This document shows, piece after piece, positions 17,176 to 24,620 of a stretch of 64,000 bases of DNA. A program made the translations under genes and the position numbers. Within the stretch, counting starts at the first letter, position 1. Each line of letters begins with the position of its first letter. Location of the stretch: assembly GCF_051131155.1 (NCBI RefSeq), contig NZ_CP159508.1, positions 4,712,001 to 4,776,000 of the forward strand, written 5' to 3'. The notes under the pieces are model-generated. The model did not search any database, was not told the DNA's origin, and worked only from the letters and a program-made list of their open reading frames with translations. Source of the stretch: Pseudanabaena minima. Its GTDB lineage: Bacteria; Cyanobacteriota; Cyanobacteriia; Pseudanabaenales; Pseudanabaenaceae.

Positions 17176-18066
17176 ATGGGAATCGTTGCATATTTGGATT
17201 GTCCGACAGGAATTGCTGGTGACATGTGCTTAGGTGCGTTGGTGAGTGCAGGTGTACCTTTAGAATATTTTCAAAATATTGTTCATCAATTAGGACTTGA
17301 TCGCGAAGTTAAGTTATGGACAGAATCCGTTCATCGAGGTGGGATCGCAGCTACCAAAATGCATGTTGAATTATTAAACTATAGTGGTGCTGAGCCACCC
17401 ACCGTCGAACCTGAACAAGCTCATTTTCATGCCGACCATGCTCATTCCCATAGCCATGAAGCACATAGCCATGAAGCACATAGTCATGATTCCCATAGTC
17501 ATGAACATTCCCATCAAACACATTCTCATATAGTTCGTCGATATTTACCTGATATAGAGAAGATTATTCGTGATGCTAAATTACCTAAACAGGTTGAAGT
17601 CTGGAGTTTAGCAACATTTAAAGAACTAGCGATCGCGGAAGGTGCAGTACATGGAATAGCACCAGAAGTGGTACATTTTCATGAAGTGGGGGCAATCGAT
17701 GCGATCGTCGATATTGTCTGCACCTGTGCAGGATTTGCTTGGTTAGAAGTTGACAAAATCTATTGCTCAGCTTTGCCTGCGGGTGGTGGCTATGTAAATT
17801 GCGATCATGGCAAAATGCCAGTGCCAGCACCTGCTACATTAAAATTATGGGAAATGCATGGGGTGACTACGTTTGATAATGGTATTCGTAAGGAATTAGT
17901 TACACCTACAGGGGCGGCGATCGCTGTAACTCTTTGTGAAAAGTTTGGCGAAGTTCCCTTAATGAAAATCAAAAAAGTGGGTCTAGGTGCTGGTACGCAG
18001 GATTTAGAAATTCCTAATGCTTTGCGGCTATGGATTGGTAAGAGCAAAAAAAAAATCTTGAAGTAA
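17176..18066 (+). CDS. larC: LarC, N-terminal part (nickel-pincer cofactor synthesis)
   Basis: LarC inserts nickel into the pyridinium-3,5-bisthiocarboxylate mononucleotide cofactor of lactate racemase and related enzymes. Start chosen at ATG 17176 (TAAGG 6 bp upstream; MGIVAYLDCPTGIAGDMCLGAL is the family N-terminus) rather than TTG 17140. Residues about 85-122 form a His-rich insert (HSHEAHSHEAHSHDSHSH), a likely metal-binding loop. Conserved HFHEVGAIDAIVDIV and CDHGKMPVPAPAT follow. The frame stops at 18064 just after an A10 run. The rest of the protein is encoded in the -1 frame downstream, as in known larC1/larC2 genes. Unshifted product: 296 residues; shifted product about 464. Confidence 0.9.
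   Translation: MGIVAYLDCPTGIAGDMCLGALVSAGVPLEYFQNIVHQLGLDREVKLWTESVHRGGIAATKMHVELLNYSGAEPPTVEPEQAHFHADHAHSHSHEAHSHEAHSHDSHSHEHSHQTHSHIVRRYLPDIEKIIRDAKLPKQVEVWSLATFKELAIAEGAVHGIAPEVVHFHEVGAIDAIVDIVCTCAGFAWLEVDKIYCSALPAGGGYVNCDHGKMPVPAPATLKLWEMHGVTTFDNGIRKELVTPTGAAIAVTLCEKFGEVPLMKIKKVGLGAGTQDLEIPNALRLWIGKSKKKILK
18046..18055 (+). promoter_or_regulatory. A10 slippery run in larC
   Basis: Ten consecutive A residues read AAA AAA AAA ATC in frame 0. A one-base backward slip gives AAA AAA AAA AAT and opens the frame that encodes the LarC C-terminal domain. This could work through ribosomes or through RNA polymerase slippage. Confidence 0.7.
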
Positions 18067-18569
18067 AGGGACATCGGGCAACGCCCGATTTCCCTTTACT
18101 TCAAGGGGCTCAAACTGTCGAAACGATCGCTGTTTTAGAAACACAGGTTGATGATATGACTGCACAGGCGATCGCCTATACGATGGAGCAGTTATTGAAA
18201 AATGGTGCATTAGATGTTTATACCCAAGCAATTGGGATGAAAAAATCGCGTAATGGCATCTTAATTACGGTTATTTGTCCCTGCGATCGCCAAACCATTT
18301 GTGAGCGAATTCTGTTTCGGGAAACTAGTACTCTCGGCATTAGGTATCGACTACAGGAGCGCAAAATTCTCTATCGAGAAATTCATGAAGTTGAAACGGA
18401 ATATGGCAGAGCCCGAGTCAAAATTGCATGGCGTGACGGATTCTGTACGATTCAGCCAGAATATGAGGACTGTGCGAAGTTGGCGCGATCGCATAATATT
18501 CCATTAATTCGAGTTCAAGAAGTAGTTAAACTAGCGGGAGCATTGATTAATCATAGGGGCAATTCATGA
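18054..18569 (+). CDS. larC: LarC, C-terminal part read after -1 frame change
   Basis: This is the continuation of larC in the -1 frame from the A10 run; an internal ATG at 18156 could also start a separate 137-residue product. The conserved LarC C-terminal domain begins VETIAVLETQVDDMTAQAIAYTMEQL, continues GALDVYTQAIGMKKSRNGILITVIC, and ends EYEDCAKLARSHNIPLIRVQEV. There is no stop codon between the A10 run and this domain in the -1 frame. The linker KKKNLEVKGHRATPDFPL is encoded by the stem-loop. The last nine codons lie in the left arm of a 52-bp palindrome. The alternative reading is a decayed gene, but both halves are intact and well conserved. Confidence 0.85.
   Translation, partial: NLEVKGHRATPDFPLLQGAQTVETIAVLETQVDDMTAQAIAYTMEQLLKNGALDVYTQAIGMKKSRNGILITVICPCDRQTICERILFRETSTLGIRYRLQERKILYREIHEVETEYGRARVKIAWRDGFCTIQPEYEDCAKLARSHNIPLIRVQEVVKLAGALINHRGNS
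18061..18101 (+). promoter_or_regulatory. Stem-loop 5 bp downstream of the A10 run
   Basis: AAGTAAAGGGACATCGGGC pairs with GCCCGATTTCCCTTTACTT (19 positions, one mismatch) around an AAC loop. The zero-frame TAA (18064-18066) lies inside the 5' arm. Spacing and stability suit a -1 ribosomal frameshift stimulator. Confidence 0.75.
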
Positions 18570-18592
18570 ATTGCCCCTATGATTAATCAATG
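18541..18592. terminator. 52-bp perfect palindrome between convergent larC and gvpK
   Basis: CATTGATTAATCATAGGGGC + AATTCA mirrored exactly with no spacer. It contains the last codons of larC and ends 9 bp before the gvpK stop codon, so it can serve both strands. Confidence 0.75.
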
Positions 18593-18600
18593 CAATGATG

Positions 18601-19056
18601 TTAATGAGGTGCAGATTTATCGCCTGAAGTCAGTAATAATTTCAACTTGAGATCGATTAAATTAATATCAGCTAAGCCTATTTGCACATCACCTTCTAAA
18701 ACGATTCCTGTACTGATTAAGCGATCGAGCAATTCCAAAATTGATGATTCACTGGATGATTTGTCAGGATAATATGCGCCTCGTCTAGGTAGCAGCTTGC
18801 CAAATTCTCCCAAATCAAGATTCAGGTCTTCAGGATCGATATCGAGAACTTCGCAAAGATTAAAAATCTGCTGCTCTAAAGCTTGCAAACTATCGGCGGC
18901 TTTCTCGATTTCGGATTCAGTTAACTTTTCAGCATCCATCCGTCGAATTACTTGAGCTTCCATTAGCTGACGCAACAGTTCTACCAATGTGAGAATTAGT
19001 GGCGCTAGTCCAGATTTTTTGGGCTTGACAATTAAACTGTCACTACTATCAGTCAT
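18601..19056 (-). CDS. gvpK: Gas vesicle protein GvpK
   Basis: 151 residues. Residues 17-90 match GvpK (LAPLILTLVELLRQLMEAQVIRRMDAEKL...ADSLQALEQQIFNLCEVLDIDPEDLNLDLGEFGKLLP). The C-terminal 45 residues (SILELLDRLISTGIVLEGDVQIGLADINL) look like the GvpA/GvpJ/GvpM fold, a tail I believe is usual in cyanobacterial GvpK. GvpK is an accessory protein needed for gas vesicle assembly. No gvpA, gvpC, gvpN or other gvp gene is in the window, so either the cluster is dispersed or this is a remnant. ATG at 19056. It lies downstream of an ABC ATPase gene, separated by repeat DNA. Confidence 0.85.
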   Translation of the reverse strand: MTDSSDSLIVKPKKSGLAPLILTLVELLRQLMEAQVIRRMDAEKLTESEIEKAADSLQALEQQIFNLCEVLDIDPEDLNLDLGEFGKLLPRRGAYYPDKSSSESSILELLDRLISTGIVLEGDVQIGLADINLIDLKLKLLLTSGDKSAPH

Positions 19057-19093
19057 TTAAGAATTCCACAGGCTTCTTAGCGTAGTTTATGCT

Positions 19094-19190
19094 GAAACAC
19101 AAAATGGCTAAGCCACTTTATGTTGTAAAACCCTTACTGGGTTTGGTTTTTAATTCTCAAAAGTGTGATCATACTTTTGAGAATTTTTAC
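19094..19190. mobile_element. MITE-like element family A, degenerate copy
   Basis: GAAACACAAAATGGCTAAGCC...AAAACCCTTACTGGGTTTGG...CTCAAAAGTGTGATCATACTTTTGAG. It has the same internal order as the other family A copies but has lost its TACC/GGTA ends. It fills the gap between gvpK and the ABC ATPase gene. Confidence 0.5.
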
Positions 19191-19231
19191 TAGAGCAGGT
19201 TGCAACCATTCATGCCACAATCTGTTCTTCG

Positions 19232-19849
19232 TTATATCTTGCCATGGGAAATAGTCCAAGTTTGATCTGCCATTGAGTCAAGCTCTTCAGGATCATGGGT
19301 GACAACGAGGATTGTCCAATTTTTTTTAAGTTCTTGCAATATACCCAAAATCTGCTTACGCATTGACCAATCTAAGCCTGCGGTAGGCTCATCAAGCAAT
19401 AACAGGCTGGGTTGACGAATTAACTGTACCGCAAGTGCTAATCGTCTCTGCTGACCACCACTCAATGACTGTGGTGATGCGCTGGGACTGAGATGGCTTA
19501 AACCCACAGAATTTAATGCTCCTTGGATGCGATCGCTATCTAGATCGATATGTCCTAGTCTTAATTCTTCTAAAATTGTGCTTCCGCAAAAATGGCGTTC
19601 AGGAAACTGAAATACTAATCCACATATTTGCTGCAAGTGGTCAGGCAGTAATTCTTGAGAGTGCCAATAAATGTTGCCACTAGTCCAATCGACAAATCCT
19701 GCCAAAATTTCCAGTAAGGTACTTTTGCCAGAACCACTTGGTCCCACCATCAAGCCCAATTGCCGATCCTGCAACTCAAAAGATATATTTTGGAGAATTG
19801 CTTCAGGTGTCGCGGGCGGGTGATAGCAAAGATTACGGATAGAAAGCAT
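19232..19849 (-). CDS. ABC transporter ATP-binding protein (ECF/cobalt-type)
   Basis: A 205-residue ATPase subunit. It has Walker A GPSGSGKSTL near residue 36, Q-loop VFQFPERHF (the FPE pattern is typical of energy-coupling-factor and cobalt-type ATPases), signature LSGGQQRRLALA, Walker B LLLLDEPTAGLD and H-loop VVTHDPEEL. It powers uptake or export by coupling ATP hydrolysis to a membrane partner that is not encoded nearby. Stand-alone ATPases of this kind occur in all cyanobacteria and have plastid homologues. ATG at 19849. Upstream is a 33-bp hairpin (19859-19891). Substrate unknown. Confidence 0.88.
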   Translation of the reverse strand: MLSIRNLCYHPPATPEAILQNISFELQDRQLGLMVGPSGSGKSTLLEILAGFVDWTSGNIYWHSQELLPDHLQQICGLVFQFPERHFCGSTILEELRLGHIDLDSDRIQGALNSVGLSHLSPSASPQSLSGGQQRRLALAVQLIRQPSLLLLDEPTAGLDWSMRKQILGILQELKKNWTILVVTHDPEELDSMADQTWTISHGKI

Positions 19850-19858
19850 AAAAAATAC

Positions 19859-19891
19859 GAAGGTTAGAATGGCTTAGCCATTCTAACCTTC
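19859..19891. repeat. Hairpin upstream of ABC ATPase gene
   Basis: GAAGGTTAGAATGGC, loop TTA, perfect complement. It lies 10 bp before the ATG on the minus strand. Confidence 0.65.
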
Positions 19892-20005
19892 ATTCTAAAA
19901 AAGAAGAAATAGCATCTCTTTGGGCTATCAATTTTGCAAATTCTAAAGACTTCGCAGTAAAACTACGAACCTTGTGCGGTGCGGTAAAGACTCGCCACAC
20001 AAGGT

Positions 20006-22483
20006 TCATAGTTTTGCAAGTTCTTGACAAGCAATTTGATATTGCTGCTCAATCTGTGCGAATAGTTCGGGCAAGCCTTCGGAATCTTCACGTTTGCCCT
20101 TTAGCTCAACTTCAAGACAGAGTTTGCCTAAAGCCTTAGCCCCCAAAATATTGCTACTTCCTTTTAGGGTGTGTGCGTTATAGCTCACCTCTTGCAGATC
20201 GTTATTTGCGATCGCCTGTCTTAGGTTTTTGAGTAAGACGGGTGCTTCTTCAATGGTGAATAAATTGATCATGCGCCCAATCAACTTAGGATTAATTTGT
20301 TGAAGATTTTTAATTGCGGCTGGATCAATTACTGAAGAACTCGTTGCCTCTGCAACTCTATTGATTACGGCAGTCGCCTCATTAATTTGTCCACCCACAG
20401 CCCATTTCTCGATCGTCCGTTGCAGCGAATCCATCATGATCGGCTTGCTGATATAATCATCCATCCCAGCTCGCAAACACATTTCGCGATCGCCTTGCAT
20501 TGCACTAGCAGTCATCGCAATAATTGTAGGACGCTCATAACCTGTTTGGAGGTCATGCCAATGATTGACCAGATAGGTTGCAGTTTCTAAACCATCCATT
20601 TCAGGCATTTGGACATCTAGTAGTAACAAGTCATAATGTTTTACCTGCAAGGCTTCTAGGACAGCCAAGCCATTATCGACGACATCAGGCTGATAGCCCA
20701 TCTTAATCAACATCGCCATCGCTAGTTCTTGGTTAATTAAGTTGTCTTCTGCAATCAAAATTTTTAATGGTACGCGATCGCCCAAACGAATAACATTGCT
20801 AATGCTTTTATTCATCGCATCTTGCAGAGTGTAGTTTGGCTGCTCCTTGGCGATTTTGGTAGTGATGGTAAATGAAAAAGTTGAACCTTGATTAGTCTTG
20901 CTTTCGACTTGGATTTCACCTCCCATGTTCTCCACTAAATTTTTGCAGATAACTAGTCCCAGCCCAGTCCCGCCATATTTACGGGAGGTCGCCGCTGTTG
21001 CTTGCGAAAAAGGTTGAAATAGTCGCTGCATTTGTTCTGTGGTAATGCCAATGCCTGTATCAGTTACCGAAAACAGCAATTGAAAAGGCTGATCGGCTGT
21101 AGGAACTTGAGCAGAGGCTAAACGCACTCCAATTCGCACTGAACCTGTATCGGTAAATTTGAGGGCATTAGAAACCAGATTCAATAAAATTTGTCGCAGT
21201 CGGGTTACATCCCCCATGATAAATGGAGGTACATAGGAATGCATACTAACTTCAAACTTAAGACTCTTTTCCTTGGCTTTAGATAACTGTACATCGTAGA
21301 TATCACGCACCAAAGCTCTTACATCTAGGGCTACGCTTTCTAATTCCAATTTGCCAGATTCAATTTTAGAGAAATCCAAAATATCATTGATTACTGAAAG
21401 CAGCATTTCACCACTGACTTGGATCGTGCGTACAAATTTATCCTGTTCGGCGTTAAGATCAGTCCCTGCTAAGAGTTGGGTCATGCCGATCACTCCATTG
21501 ATCGGTGTCCGAATTTCATGACTCATCATGGCAAGAAAAGCAGCCTTAGTCCGAACTGCTTCTTCGGCTTCATCTTTTGCGTTACGCAGATCTTCCATTA
21601 GTTGCATCTGGCGTAGATCTGCTTGTTTTTTGGCGGTGATATCGCGAAAGCACCAAATCAAGCCAAAGAATTTATTCTGCTCAGAACTGACAGGGCTAGT
21701 GTAGTAATCAAATACGCGATCGCCATAAACAATTTCGCCATGCCTAACCACATCAGGATCATCGTAAGTAGTCTCTAACAAATTGATCAATACCGCAGGA
21801 AGATCGGATTTGATAAAAAACGTCCCTAAGGGTGAGCCATTATGAAACTCCTGTTCAAGCCCATCGCCAGTAAATAAGTCATGGGGAATGTCCCACATTT
21901 CGCAAAATCGACGGTTAAAACTAACAATGCGTCCTTGTTCATCGACAGCAAAAATTCCATCGATCGCCGCTTCCTTTTGGGCATGGAGCAGTAGGTTTGT
22001 CCGTTGGAGATCCTCAAGCATCCCAATCCTGTCAAAGACCGCCTGCGATAGTTCATGATTCTTTTGAACAAGGCGTATTTGCTGATGTCGTAATCCTAAA
22101 TGTAAATGCACACGCGCAAACAGTTCGTCAAGCTGAGGCAGTTTGATAACGATAAAGTCGGTACCACCACTTTTAAAAGCTTCAAGCTTTGCTTCGATAT
22201 CGTCATGACTGCTTGTAAAAATGATTGGAATATTTTCGGTGATCGTGTCAGCTTTGAGAATGCGGCATACTTCATAGCCACTTATTTGCGGCAAGAAAAT
22301 ATTCAACAGGATCAAGTCGGTAGGATGGGACTGTACATATCGCAAAGCACCACTGCTATCTCCAACCGTTTTGACGATATAGCCATGCTTTTTCAGAGCC
22401 GATGCTAGCTCATGGCGAAGATCTGGATCATCGTCAACTACAAGTATCGTTGATTGAGAAACATCGATCGCATTTGCTTGCAC
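20006..22483 (-). CDS. Hybrid sensor histidine kinase (REC-PAS-HisKA-HATPase-REC-HPt)
   Basis: 825 residues, GTG start at 22483 preceded by AAAGGTGA. Order: N-terminal receiver (12-130), PAS sensor domain (about 165-285), HisKA with phospho-acceptor His in MMSHEIRTP near 321, HATPase (425-545; GGTGLGLVICKNLVENMGG), second receiver (572-695; LLLLDVQMPEMDG), and an HPt domain with HTLKGSS (735-825). The kinase can run an internal His-Asp-His relay and pass phosphate to a separate regulator. In the first receiver the acceptor position is Asn61 (LILLNIFLP), so it cannot be phosphorylated in the usual way. No membrane segment, so cytoplasmic. Signal unknown. Confidence 0.95.
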   Translation of the reverse strand: MQANAIDVSQSTILVVDDDPDLRHELASALKKHGYIVKTVGDSSGALRYVQSHPTDLILLNIFLPQISGYEVCRILKADTITENIPIIFTSSHDDIEAKLEAFKSGGTDFIVIKLPQLDELFARVHLHLGLRHQQIRLVQKNHELSQAVFDRIGMLEDLQRTNLLLHAQKEAAIDGIFAVDEQGRIVSFNRRFCEMWDIPHDLFTGDGLEQEFHNGSPLGTFFIKSDLPAVLINLLETTYDDPDVVRHGEIVYGDRVFDYYTSPVSSEQNKFFGLIWCFRDITAKKQADLRQMQLMEDLRNAKDEAEEAVRTKAAFLAMMSHEIRTPINGVIGMTQLLAGTDLNAEQDKFVRTIQVSGEMLLSVINDILDFSKIESGKLELESVALDVRALVRDIYDVQLSKAKEKSLKFEVSMHSYVPPFIMGDVTRLRQILLNLVSNALKFTDTGSVRIGVRLASAQVPTADQPFQLLFSVTDTGIGITTEQMQRLFQPFSQATAATSRKYGGTGLGLVICKNLVENMGGEIQVESKTNQGSTFSFTITTKIAKEQPNYTLQDAMNKSISNVIRLGDRVPLKILIAEDNLINQELAMAMLIKMGYQPDVVDNGLAVLEALQVKHYDLLLLDVQMPEMDGLETATYLVNHWHDLQTGYERPTIIAMTASAMQGDREMCLRAGMDDYISKPIMMDSLQRTIEKWAVGGQINEATAVINRVAEATSSSVIDPAAIKNLQQINPKLIGRMINLFTIEEAPVLLKNLRQAIANNDLQEVSYNAHTLKGSSNILGAKALGKLCLEVELKGKREDSEGLPELFAQIEQQYQIACQELAKL

Positions 22484-22604
22484 GACTTGATCACCTTTTG
22501 ATCACTTTAGTAGAAAGCTTACAGTGCTTTGCGCCGAAGTAAAACTCAGATTTTTACTAAAAGCCCTGCTTTAAGGATATTTTATAGCGATCGCTAGCCT
22601 AAAG

Positions 22605-22637
22605 GCAAAAAGGCAACGCTCTACGTCGCCTTTTTGC
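22605..22637 (-). terminator. Hairpin after tldD
   Basis: GCAAAAAGGCAACG, loop CTCTA, CGTCGCCTTTTTGC. It ends five bases before the tldD stop codon region on the minus strand and can terminate tldD. Confidence 0.65.
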
Positions 22638-22641
22638 TATA

Positions 22642-24111
22642 TTAGCGCCCCCCAACAGTAATCGCATCAACTTTGATATGAGGTTGTCCAACCGTGACAT
22701 AGACACTGCCACTGATAGAACCACAGAAACCTGCGGCAAGCTCTAGATCACGAGAACTCATCGAGATTTCTTGCATGATTTCTTTCGCATCACCGATCAA
22801 AGTAGCCCCTTTGAGTGGTTTGGTAATTTTGCCATTTTCGATCAGGTAAGCCTCATCTACAGCAAAGTTAAATTGTCCTGTGGGCAAAACGCTACCGCCA
22901 CCCATCTTTTTGCAGTAAATACCTTTATCCACAGAGGCAAAGAGATCGTCTAAGGAAAAATCACCTGCATCAATATAGGTGTTGCGCATCCGACTTGCCG
23001 CTGCATAGGCGTAACTTTGGCGACGACCGCTACCTGTGCGTGGATGTCCAGTGCGTAACTCTCCAGCGCGATCGCTAATAAAGTTTTTCAAAATTCCATT
23101 CTCAATTAATAGGGTGCGCTGTGTGGGCATTCCCTCATCATCCATATCGATGGTTCCGAACGCTTCTTCAGAACGACCTTCATCCCATGCTGTGAGATTT
23201 TCGTGGGCGATTTTTTGACCTTTCATTTCTGCAAAAGGCGTTGTTTTTGCTTCAATGCCCGTAGTTTCCAGTAAATGTCCACAAGCTTCATGGAAGATTA
23301 CACCACCAAACTGATTTGCCATGATAATTGGATAGGAACCAGATTCCACATAATTAGCATAGAGCATTTGTCCTGCGGCTTCGACGATTTCATCGACGAC
23401 GGGTTCATAGTTCCAATTGCGAAGGTAGCTGGGATCGCTCGTACCACCAACTCGCTTACCAATAGATGAACGATTTGCACCATCCGCACAAAGCAAGTTA
23501 GAACCTATCGACTGGGTAAGGCGAATATCTCTAGCAAATGTACCATCACTAGCGGCAACTAGAATCTCTTGCCAATCACGGAAATAGCCCGATCGCCTTG
23601 ATTGGATATGTTTCCCTTTTTTGGCTAGCAGTGCATTAGCTCCCAGCAAGATATCGCCCATTTCTCGCATAGGACTACATTGCGCGATCCATGATTCCTT
23701 ATTCCTTTTGGTGGCATAGTCACGAAATAGTTCCAAATGAATTGAGGGAATGATCGAGTTTTGAGAAGGAAGTTGTAATCCTAGGATTGACAGGGCACGT
23801 TCAAGAGCAGATTTTAGTCCTAGAAAGGTCAAATCGTTGGTGCTGACATAACAATCGGCTTTGCCTTTAAATGCACGAATCCCTGCTCCTGTAGATAGGC
23901 GTGGTGAAATACTCGTAATTGTGTCATCTTCTGCAAGACAACTAATGTAATTATTGCGCTCTAAAAAAAACTCCACAAAATCTGCACCTGCGGCTCGTCC
24001 CAGTCCCAACAGAATTGATAGTGGAGCTTCCCATGTTTCGTCAAAGCGATCGCTAACGGTCGCATATTGCAAATTTGCTAGCTCTTTTGTCTGAATCAGG
24101 TTACTGATCAT
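22642..24111 (-). CDS. tldD: TldD family metalloprotease
   Basis: 489 residues, ATG at 24111. TldD with its partner TldE (PmbA) forms a protease that degrades unfolded peptides and, in some bacteria, matures microcins or the CcdA antitoxin. The zinc-binding motif HEACGH is present near residue 278 (VIFHEACGHLLETTG), as are GRRQSYAYAAASRMRNTYI and the C-terminal glycine-rich strand region. Length is normal. TldE is not in the window. The gene stands alone between two histidine kinase genes. Confidence 0.94.
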   Translation of the reverse strand: MISNLIQTKELANLQYATVSDRFDETWEAPLSILLGLGRAAGADFVEFFLERNNYISCLAEDDTITSISPRLSTGAGIRAFKGKADCYVSTNDLTFLGLKSALERALSILGLQLPSQNSIIPSIHLELFRDYATKRNKESWIAQCSPMREMGDILLGANALLAKKGKHIQSRRSGYFRDWQEILVAASDGTFARDIRLTQSIGSNLLCADGANRSSIGKRVGGTSDPSYLRNWNYEPVVDEIVEAAGQMLYANYVESGSYPIIMANQFGGVIFHEACGHLLETTGIEAKTTPFAEMKGQKIAHENLTAWDEGRSEEAFGTIDMDDEGMPTQRTLLIENGILKNFISDRAGELRTGHPRTGSGRRQSYAYAAASRMRNTYIDAGDFSLDDLFASVDKGIYCKKMGGGSVLPTGQFNFAVDEAYLIENGKITKPLKGATLIGDAKEIMQEISMSSRDLELAAGFCGSISGSVYVTVGQPHIKVDAITVGGR

Positions 24112-24195
24112 GATGTTTGGCTGTTTGGTTGATTATTTCTTCTGCAAGTGTAACAAATCAATAAATGCTCACACCAAATTCTATAGCTGTATTCA

Positions 24196-24238
24196 CTAGA
24201 AGAGAGTAGCGGCACTTCGCGCTGCTACTCTCTTCTAG
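24196..24238. repeat. Common-core hairpin
   Basis: CTAGAAGAGAGTAGCGGCAC, loop TTC, GCGCTGCTACTCTCTTCTAG. It lies in the 509-bp gap 24112-24620. Confidence 0.7.
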
Positions 24239-24251
24239 GTTCGTGTCCTAA

Positions 24252-24347
24252 TACCAATTCTCGAAGGAGTTGTAACACTGTTTTGAATTAAAAACCAAAA
24301 TCAGCAAGGATTTCAAAAACACAAAATGGCGTAGCCATTTTGCGCTT
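24252..24347. mobile_element. MITE-like element family A, truncated copy
   Basis: Starts TACCAATTCTCGAAGGAGTT, passes through AAAACCAAAATCAGCAAGGATTT, and ends in the hairpin ACACAAAATGGCGTAGCCATTTTGCG, without the final TTTGGTA. The rest of this gap holds an inverted repeat CTATGATAA/TTATCATCATAG (about 24402-24433) of unknown use. Confidence 0.55.
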
Positions 24348-24620
24348 AAGACTTGAAACTAGAGGCAACGGCTGCACATTTTTGCAACAGCAAAATTGTT
24401 ACTATGATAAGTTAAATTTTTTATCATCATAGAGTTTTTATTAGATTTTAAGAGCTATAAACAATTGTAAAAAATCAGGGTTAAGAGACTTTGCTATACT
24501 TAACATCAAATAAACATCATAGTATTCCCATGAGGTTCTAGATCCTGAGATACTTATTTTAACTACTCTACCAAAATTTGCGATCACTTAAGCTATGTAA
24601 ACCATAAACACAATGGAGTT

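Noticed and set aside
17140..18569. larC as a plain pseudogene or sequencing error
   Set aside because: Not fully excluded, but both domains are intact and a stable stem-loop sits at the spacing expected for programmed shifting, so I prefer a functional frameshift.
24402..24433. Inverted repeat CTATGATAA/TTATCATCATAG as a regulator-binding site
   Set aside because: Only one copy, not next to a clear promoter, and AT-rich enough to occur by chance.
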